29,344 nucleotides of DNA from Phallusia fumigata (lineage: Eukaryota; Chordata; Ascidiacea; Phlebobranchia; Ascidiidae). Shown one piece after another: positions 22,737-29,344 of this stretch (the first letter of the stretch is position 1; each line of letters opens with the position of its first letter). Location of the stretch: positions 4,898-34,241 of the forward strand of contig QXVZ01033241.1 in the NCBI GenBank assembly GCA_008931825.1. Direction: 5' to 3'. The notes below the pieces were generated by a model that searched no databases, was not told where the DNA came from, and saw nothing but the letters and a program-made list of their open reading frames with translations. Both the position numbers and the translations under genes were made by a program.

Positions 22737-23274
22737 CAGTGTTTCCCAACCGGTGGTACGGCATTCCAGGTGGTACGCGAGCACCTTTTCGTAATTTGCG
22801 GTTATAGTTCGAATTAAAAACAAATTGTAAGTGATCTCAAAATGTTTGTTACTTCATCCCCTAGGTTACTTTGTGGCACTCAACTGGTCTATTCAAAGTG
22901 CAAAAGTACGATGGCCAACAACCTTTTATGAACAATATGTCTTTGTCCCAAAATTATCTAGTCATAAAGATAACAAAGGCAATGTTAGTGCGTCTGCTAT
23001 GGTAGTAGGAAACCGCCTCGCCTCCCCCGGACATGATTTTCGGTGCGTAGTAAGAAAAGTTGTGCCCCGCGTCGATCGTCTTATGAAGAACAAAAGAAAA
23101 TACAGACCATCAGTTTAAACTACGTTTTTCGTTGCTTTTGTATCTGATATTATTCGATTCAGGAAATAAAATAGTTATCAGATCGAAATTACGTTTTTCT
23201 CAAACTAGGTGGTACGCGTCGAAATTGTTTTACCTCCAAGTGGTACGCAACCACAAAAAGGTTGGGAATCACTG
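22737..23274. mobile_element. Non-autonomous hAT-type DNA transposon (538 bp) with 8-bp TSD
   Basis: The left end CAGTGTTTCCCAACC and the reverse-complemented right end CAGTGATTCCCAACC form a terminal inverted repeat matching at 14 of 15 positions. The element is flanked by perfect 8-bp duplications GATTAGTA at 22729-22736 and 23275-23282, the target-site length of hAT transposons. Four subterminal GTGGTACG motifs (about 22753, 22770, 23208 and 23240), all in the same orientation, may be transposase-binding repeats. A 95-codon open frame inside (22831-23118) has no transposase motif that I recognise, so the element is treated as non-autonomous. Confidence 0.88.
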
Positions 23275-23630
23275 GATTAGTACGACAGAAGTAAAGGGAA
23301 TGTAAACAAAAAATTAATATTTGGGGTTAAAAAGGTAAAAAATTGGTGAATCGAAACTCAAATCACCAAACACTTCAAAATACTTTATACTGTATCAACT
23401 ATCAAAATAGGAAACTTCTAGGTGACTTACTTTTAAATTTTGCTGTTTTAAAAGTTTCACGTTTTGGGGGCCTGTTGGTGAATTGGGGTAAAAAGCTGTC
23501 AATACACAACTCAAAACACCCATCTATCATGTGCGAAAATGTAAAGAAATTTAAATAACTCCTCTTTGATCAAAACGTGGGTACAAACTCGCGTTAGACA
23601 GGGAAAAAAAGACGAAAAAACAATATAATT

Positions 23631-23702
23631 CCCCTTCGTGAGGGGACCCATAATAATTTGCAATGGGTGAGGCATGGCAAACAAAAGGTTTGGAAACCAC
23701 TG
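23631..23702. mobile_element. Right end of a second hAT-like element
   Basis: The sequence ends GGTTTGGAAACCACTG at 23702, which reverse-complements to CAGTGGTTTCCAAACC, a hAT-type terminus. Just inside it (23631-23656) lies the reverse complement of the gap-edge repeat at 14313-14340. The matching left end is not found nearby, possibly because the first hAT element and other insertions have interrupted it. No target-site duplication was identified. Confidence 0.55.
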
Positions 23703-25186
23703 ATTTAAAGGTTAAACAAAGATGGAAAACAAGTAGGTTTATTCTGAAAATTCATTCGACAGAAGGTCTCTCTGCTTTCAAACAAAACCTTGTCTTTTTA
23801 CGCCTTTAGTGTTTTTTAGTGGGTTGAAAAGTTGTAAAGCACGTAATAAGTGACAAAAACGCTAACAAAGGAATCAACAAAATTTCCCATATGCCCGAAA
23901 ATTGTAGATACGAAATAGATTCGATTAAATTTTCAAATACATAACTATTCTATTCTGTACATTGTACATCCCTAAATACTGAATGATTTCTATCCACACA
24001 TTTAAATACAAACGTTGTATTTAAAATCGGCTTCTTAGCGTAAAAGGCACGAAACGAATGTACAAGAATAAAAACGGACAAATGAACGATTAAGGAAATA
24101 AACGAAACATGATTAAAAAAGCAAAACACATAATACAATAGCGACGAAAGAGAGATCGGCAAAACGAGATACGCAGCAAAATTTACAGAATATTTTAATG
24201 AAAAACTGCCGACCCTGGAGGCGGCAAATGTGCTGAAAAACAGCAGAATAGCAAAAGTACCAAGTTATGAGCTCCGTTTCATTGACGACCAGTGGCGATA
24301 AGCAACAGTGTTTTTGTTCTTGCTGGAGTTGGTGAAAGGAATGACAGGCAGTTAAATTAAAATACTGATAAAAATCGAGGTACCGCGCCTTGCTTTCAAA
24401 TCCGTAGCAATCTCGCAGACAATTGAGCACCTCAAAGCAAATTAGCAAAACCTCTTAACATTGTGATGCCGCTAAAAGGATGCAGAACGAAATTTTGATA
24501 GAACCTTCTGGAATTGACCGCTGTTATGTGCCGGTGTTGTACAGGAAAAGTGCCACCCGATTTGCATAGGGCACGCAAGAGGTTGAGAAAATATGTTAAG
24601 CAGCCCGCTAAGTTGCAGGCACACAAACACGCACAATGAATCAAATAAAGGTGTAGCAGTTTAAGGCTGCGCATGCAGTTGGATATTTTTCGTGTTTTAA
24701 ATGTTTTTGTTTCTGCTATCAACTATTCGGAGGGCTGAAAAGATGTAAGATTTACCTGCCAGGGTAAATTCTGTACGTCAGCTGGCCAAGAAAAGGCACT
24801 TAAACATGTAACTGCGCCATTCGTTGGTAATGTTGCTATTACAAATAAAGTCACTAAAAATCATTTGATTTGCAGAGTAAAAAAGTTTCACAACGTAAAA
24901 AACGCTACGTTGGGGCAAATGCAACAGGTACGATAAATGAACAGTCTAGTAAAAAAAGCACGATGCAAAAATATTACGAAACAATAAGGAAATAAAATCC
25001 GAATGGTGTCGTGACGTGCAGCACACCACTGTGACGTCACGCAACTCTTACTGTTACCTCACGGGACGCACTTGGTATGCAATAGTGCTGATGTGGGCCC
25101 GGGCTTGGGGACAATTTGAACTGCGATGTTTTAACGTTGCTTTGGAGGTAGATCCAATGTATTTCAGTCCTCAGTCTCGATTCCTT
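23703..25186. other. Intergenic region between repeat cluster and glypican 3' end
   Basis: No gene is recognised. Open frames of up to 111 codons on the - strand have no conserved motifs and no splice context. An octamer ATTTGCAT is at 24560-24567 and a CRE palindrome at 25032-25039; both are motif matches only. The glypican 3'UTR must extend into the right part, but no AATAAA was found on the - strand within about 450 bases of its stop. Confidence 0.45.
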
Positions 25187-28183
25187 CTATTTTTGTAGCA
25201 GCCAACAAACGATGGCGGTGAGACTTATGAGGGACCAGGTAGTTGATAAGGTGGTTGATCCACACGTCGGGCACTTCGTGGAAGAAGTTTTCGCGGGATC
25301 GCTGTTGTGAAAATCAACAACAAATACAGGTTAGTTTTTAGCTTACCGGTGTGACCTAACTAACTGTGATTACTTATTTGATGAGTAAACAACAGTCGCT
25401 GCCAATCACTTCCAATTCATATCATTTATTCAAACTCCTACTATTTGCAACTATTTAGCGTTATATTACTTAGATACACATGTTGAGTAACAATAGATAC
25501 CGTTACGTAATGCTCTTAAAACGTTCTGTAGGTAATGTGGCCGGGCCAGGATTTAAACCAACAAACTTGAGGACGATTGTTACCACTAACTCGCAACCAT
25601 ACATGCGTTTAAATTTAAAAACTCTATGGACTTTACGCTATCAGGAGTGACAGAATACAAAACATGAAATTTGCAGACCTTCTGTCATCCACGTCTGCTC
25701 CATCGGCTGAACCTTCGCCCGAACCTGAATAGTCCGAATCACCCGATGATTCCGCATCGATGTCCTCATCTGTTTGAAAGTAAAAAATCAAGTCAGTAAC
25801 ATAGATACCATGGTATTATGTGAGCAAGAAAGTTACGGAGCTATAGAGGTAACCACACGTGGGGTTAAACAATACTGATGACACACCACCATGACGTATC
25901 TACCAGCTGTGAAAGCGTTATCCTAATCCACAAAACATATCATGGCAAAAGTGAATGGACAAGCTGCAGGATGTAAAAACAACATGTGTGCCTCTCAGGA
26001 AGGGGAACCTTAATTGGCTTTAAAGGTTACACTTTGCGACAATTTTGTGTTTGATCATAATAGTCCGCGCATTACACATTATTATGAGATGCTCGGCAAC
26101 CTCAGCCATCCCTGTATCTAACGTGACAACGATCATTACATGAACTTACCGTCACCAGGAAAGGGATCTCTTCCCACGTACACGCTTTTGAGCTGACCGA
26201 TGATGTCACGCATGGCGATAGTTTGAGCTTTAATCACTTGATCGGGAATATGGCCGATAATTTCAGGATTTTCTGAACCTTCATCAACTGATGGACTGTT
26301 GTATCTGAAGTTAAAAGCAACCAATTGAAATTTACCAAAACGACTAAAACTCTACATGTAAACATGAAGACTCTTTAGTTTCATCAGTAAAAAAATACTC
26401 GTAACGGCGTCATAATTTATCCCAAACCGATGACGTCATCCGAACTACTTACGTTCCCTCTGATTCTCCATTCCAGCACGACTGACTGTCGGTAGGGGCA
26501 GCGACATCGTCGCAAACAGCATTGGGGAGATTCGTCCAATGATCTTTTGTTGCTCGTAACATTTCGCGCATCTCGGTAACCAGAGATTTAAGGCTTGTTT
26601 CGTCCGAGGGCTCGCTGTCTTTGCCTGTGTCACCGTATTCGTATCTGTTTATGCAACAAAACAGAATATGTCAAAACAAATTTTGGGGACCTAATTTGGT
26701 GTTGTNTGTTTCGTCCGAGGGCTCGCTGTCTTTGCCCGTGTCACCGTATTCATATCTGTTTATGTAACAAAACAGAATATGTCAAAACACATTTTGGGGA
26801 CCTAATTTGGTGTTGTAAGTAACTTCAATTGTTTACGGTCATAGCGAAAGGTAAAAAGGTCAAAAAATGGAAAGTGTTAAGAATTGTTTAAAAGTTTGCA
26901 GTCTTATTAAATCAAATTACTATTACGAACTTTATTTACGTCAATGTTCTTGAAAAAAGACTTACAGATCAGGCATTTGTTGATTTGGTGTGTATGGATC
27001 AATATTAGTCATGGAATAATCGGTAAAATCACTTTCCATTAATCTCTTCTTGTGGCGCCTCCTTCCGCGTTTGCTCCGCCTGCCGCCCTTCTGTTAGGAA
27101 ACCAAACAAATGCTTTTTTATCGGCTTTTCCATTTTTGAAAATGAACATGAGGTTTAGGAAAGTAGGTCGATTTGGAGGATTTGGTTTTCACACACAAAG
27201 TATTATTAGTCATGGAAAGCCACAAAATCACAAAAAAATATCATGAAAAAAACGAAATGCCCATCTACCAGCGGCGTTTATTACTAACGTTATTTGAATG
27301 GATCCACGATTTTAAATTCGTAGAATTAGAAGCACTCGTTCAGCACAGAATATCAAGTAACAAGCAAAAGCAATGCCAGGAGATAATACCTGTTCCTCCC
27401 TGTCATCCATCGAACGCCTCTCCCTGGATGCGGGCAAGTCAAATTCCACGGTTCCCTTGCCATGTTTTACACTGCTCGGAAGGTTGGCAATCAAATTCTC
27501 CAGATCCGCCGGGGAGGGGTTTTCCCCGTTTCCGTTACTTGGCCACTCGTAAGCAGGAGGCATCGCAAATGACCCCATACCCCCTAGGTCCCCGAACGGC
27601 ATAGGGAAATTCCCATCGGAGTCGCTGACGTTGGCCTTTGGTGGAGTTCCACACAGAGCAAAAATCTAAAACGTATTTTTATGATGAAAAAAATGGTGAA
27701 AATATGTTTCGATAAAACAGATAAACCACACTTGTTTGCGAATTTTAGCTGATTCGTGTACGTCAAAAAGAGCCTTTAAGAGATAAAAAATGTGAAAATT
27801 GGTCAACAATTTACAAAAAAATAATACAATAAATAGCTGATAGCGAAACTGATTAATCGGTCATTAACACGATCAAAATTCTGCATTATTTGTTAACAAA
27901 AACGTATGCAGAAGTGTAGTACTGCATCAGCATAACTATGACCTGTATATCCCAGAAATCCACCCGAACAGTAAAAAACATCAGGTAAACGAGGTAAATT
28001 GCAAACTTAATAGACATTAAATGTGTAATAGACCGAGCTTTTATGACCTTACCGTAGTCTGCAGACGAAGTTTACTGTCTTGTAACGTCATAATAGCTTC
28101 GGAAATTCGGATGGCAAACGGGTCGAGTACGCTTTCTATGTTGTGGTGACCTTCAAGTCGATCCAAGATCAATTGCATGGCGT
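25187..28183 (-). CDS. GPC: Glypican, 3' part (heparan-sulfate proteoglycan, GPC1/2/4/6 class); 5' exons outside window
   Basis: Glypicans are GPI-anchored heparan-sulfate proteoglycans that modulate Wnt, Hedgehog, FGF and BMP signalling at the cell surface. Seven exons read leftwards in frame: 28183-28053, 27665-27390, 27090-26966, 26644-26453, 26304-26150, 25769-25679 and 25301-25187 (360 residues plus stop). Segment AMQLILDRLEGHHNIESVLD then PFAIRISEAIM matches the helical core of GPC4/GPC6, and LCGTPP supplies a conserved Cys. A long loop of about 144 residues contains RERR and RSKR. Then come SLVTEMREMLRATKDHW, the paired-Cys block NLPNAVCDD...CWNGESEGT, the NPEIIGHIPDQVIKAQ region, an acidic stretch with SSGD and YSGSGEG (heparan-sulfate sites), a CPTC pair, and a hydrophobic GPI tail (WSLISLTAIVCWLLQK). 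The first visible codon is split, so the gene continues right; no cysteine-rich upstream exon is visible before 29344. Confidence 0.93.
25540..25612 (-). repeat. Degenerate tRNA-derived SINE fragment in glypican last intron
   Basis: On the - strand the fragment has a tRNA-like order: TTAGTGGTAACAA, then about 30 bases on GGTTTAAATCC, a B box with one change from GGTTCAAATCC, followed by TGGCCCGGCC. It is too diverged to be a functional tRNA: the acceptor stem is not complementary and no clear anticodon arm is present. Confidence 0.45.
26431..26438. promoter_or_regulatory. CRE palindrome TGACGTCA in glypican intron
   Basis: An exact 8-bp CRE/ATF palindrome lies just beyond the donor of the exon at 26644-26453. 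It is a motif match only, and no function can be inferred. Confidence 0.25.
26596..26705. repeat. First copy of a 110-bp near-duplicate around a single N (haplotype joint)
   Basis: Bases 26596-26705 and 26707-26816 differ at four positions out of 110 and are separated by one N at 26706. The block spans the start of the glypican CYS-core exon (49 coding bases) and the upstream intron. The two coding differences are synonymous (Tyr TAC/TAT and Thr ACA/ACG). This pattern fits an unmerged join of two alleles. The exon continues correctly only from this copy. Confidence 0.88.
26707..26816. repeat. Second (other-haplotype) copy of the 110-bp block
   Basis: It repeats the exon start and acceptor of the glypican exon at 26644-26453, but with four substitutions relative to 26596-26705. 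It breaks off at the N without the rest of the exon, so it should not be annotated as an additional exon. Confidence 0.85.
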
Positions 28184-29344
28184 CTGTACAATAATTGAGC
28201 GATAATGAATATAGAGAGTGGTAATTGGTAAGTTCGAGACAACAATTTACTTAAGAAACGGATCAAATTGTTCCTTGAGAAACGCCGTTGTGTTAGGTTC
28301 AATATGAAATTGTCATTTCACACAACAGTATGTTTAAATAAACGCTGTTGGCTGCAACTAGAGTTTTTTGTTAACTGCTACTGGAACACTATTTCCATGT
28401 TCAGTCTTTTTTACAATGTAGTAAACAAACTACAGTATTTCACATTTTCCCAGTAACATGTAAGCTGACATAGCTGAAACTTTTGAAACAAATAGCCTTT
28501 TTTAGTTTTTAATCGTCAACTTTTAATACAGGGAGCAAAATGTGAAACCTGTTCAAGCAAGTTTAAGAAGCAACTTGGTGTCAATTATTACCGCTTAGGA
28601 TAAATTGTCAATATTAGTGTCTCAACCTTTTTAAAGGTTCGGGTGAAGTCAGGGCTCTCAACCTGTGAGCCATGGAGCAGTTAGCAAGCGGGCCACGAAG
28701 CCAGGTATAAATGTTTTATTCCCAATTATCTCCACCTTGAACATAAACGTGGTTTTTCTACTCAATTAATCGCCTAACTCTCGTTTCCCAGCACGTACGA
28801 AAAGTTCTTGTTACGTAACATTTCCCTGATGTTTTGTAACGTGATGTTTTTTGTCTAATGTAACAATCAGCTTTCGTGTTTTCGGATAAGGGAATGGGCC
28901 ACGAGATTTTTAGAAAACGTTATTTAAAGCTCGCAGAATAAAGTGTTGAGAAACACCGCGTCAAGTTAAAGCCTTCGCAACAGAACAACATAAATACAGA
29001 AAAAATAAACAAAAGCATCTTAATGCGAAACTTCCTTTGGGGTTTCACTTTCAAGAAATTTGCCGGAACGTTGGGTAATCGGGGATGTGCGGTACATAGA
29101 AACTGATTAAGGTGATAGCCAGTTAACGATAAAAGCCGCCATTTTGAGCATTTCTTTTGGGAAACCTATTAATTGTTTCAACTGCATTGGTGAAGCTTAT
29201 GTGAAGTATGTTAAAGTGAAGCGGTTGAGAATCACAGATCTACAGCTTGAAGAATGTCGATTTTCTATGCTTTGCTATGTTTTTCGAGCTTGGCAAATAG
29301 TATATTCAACTTCGCGCATCAGAAAACTCAGTGTGAAATATATA
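28184..29344. other. Glypican intron (5' side), repeat-like sequence
   Basis: I could not find the next upstream glypican exon, which should be cysteine-rich, in these 1.16 kb, so this is probably intron. Around 28650-28957 a degenerate hAT-like fragment is possible. It begins CAGGGCTCTCAACC and closes near GTTGAGAAACACCG, with imperfect flanks GGTGAAGT and CGTCAAGT (6 of 8 matching). Another hAT-like end (GGTTGAGAATCAC) is near 29223. None of these is secure. Confidence 0.4.

Noticed and set aside
22831..23118. 95-codon open frame inside the hAT element as a transposase remnant
   Set aside because: It begins at a non-ATG codon, and I see no hAT dimerisation or catalytic motifs. The element is too short to be autonomous.
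24113..24448. 111-codon open frame on the - strand (Cys/Phe-rich)
   Set aside because: No recognisable family, no supporting splice sites and no conserved motif pattern; likely chance in intergenic DNA.
24560..24567. Octamer ATTTGCAT as a snRNA or immunoglobulin-type promoter element
   Set aside because: No adjacent proximal sequence element or snRNA coding sequence was recognised; an 8-mer alone is weak evidence.
28650..29234. hAT element bounded by CAGGGCTCTCAACC and GGTTGAGAATCACAG
   Set aside because: The end motifs resemble hAT termini, but the flanks show no 8-bp duplication for this pairing. A shorter pairing ending near 28957 gives only a 6 of 8 flank match, so it is kept only as a low-confidence note.

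Overview
This window looks like nuclear DNA from an ascidian tunicate, most likely Ciona or a close relative; the species is inferred. It is AT-rich, with short GT-AG introns and four animal protein-coding genes. Two N-marked duplicated joints are present, and one joins two slightly different haplotypes, as expected from assembly of a highly polymorphic animal. Bacterial features (operons, Shine-Dalgarno sites, CRISPR) are absent.

Layout, left to right. Bases 1-4127 hold no gene I can recognise and lie upstream of a complexin gene on the + strand (coding exons 4171-4201, 4420-4595, 4924-5053/5073 and 6098-6180). The last complexin exon, about 1 kb beyond the obvious stop, supplies an amphipathic tail and a C-terminal CAAX box. 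Bases 6181-8585 are intergenic. A five-exon Na+/bile-acid-type cotransporter of the SLC10 family runs on the - strand (12140 to 8586, 441 aa). About 1.5 kb of intergenic DNA separates it head-to-head from a ten-exon + strand gene for GTF3C2, the 110-kDa WD-repeat subunit of TFIIIC (13699-21162, 824 aa). Its N-terminus carries two zinc fingers. Intron 1 of that gene contains a 725-base assembly gap and repeat copies.

Bases 21163-25186 are repeat-rich: a duplicated assembly block, a tRNA-derived SINE, a dispersed repeat also found inverted in GTF3C2 intron 1, a complete 538-bp non-autonomous hAT-type element with an 8-bp target-site duplication, and a second hAT-like end. The last gene is the 3' part of a glypican on the - strand (seven exons, 28183 to 25187). 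It encodes the end of the cysteine-rich core, an expanded basic loop with furin-like motifs, Ser-Gly heparan-sulfate sites and a GPI-anchor signal. Its 5' exons lie beyond the right edge.

The four genes do not form a pathway: synaptic exocytosis, solute transport, Pol III transcription and a cell-surface proteoglycan. Two themes recur. Three genes have a splice acceptor 21-51 bases upstream of the start codon, compatible with ascidian spliced-leader trans-splicing or short 5'UTR introns. In both complexin and glypican the membrane-anchor signal sits alone in the last exon, so retention of the final intron would change membrane attachment.
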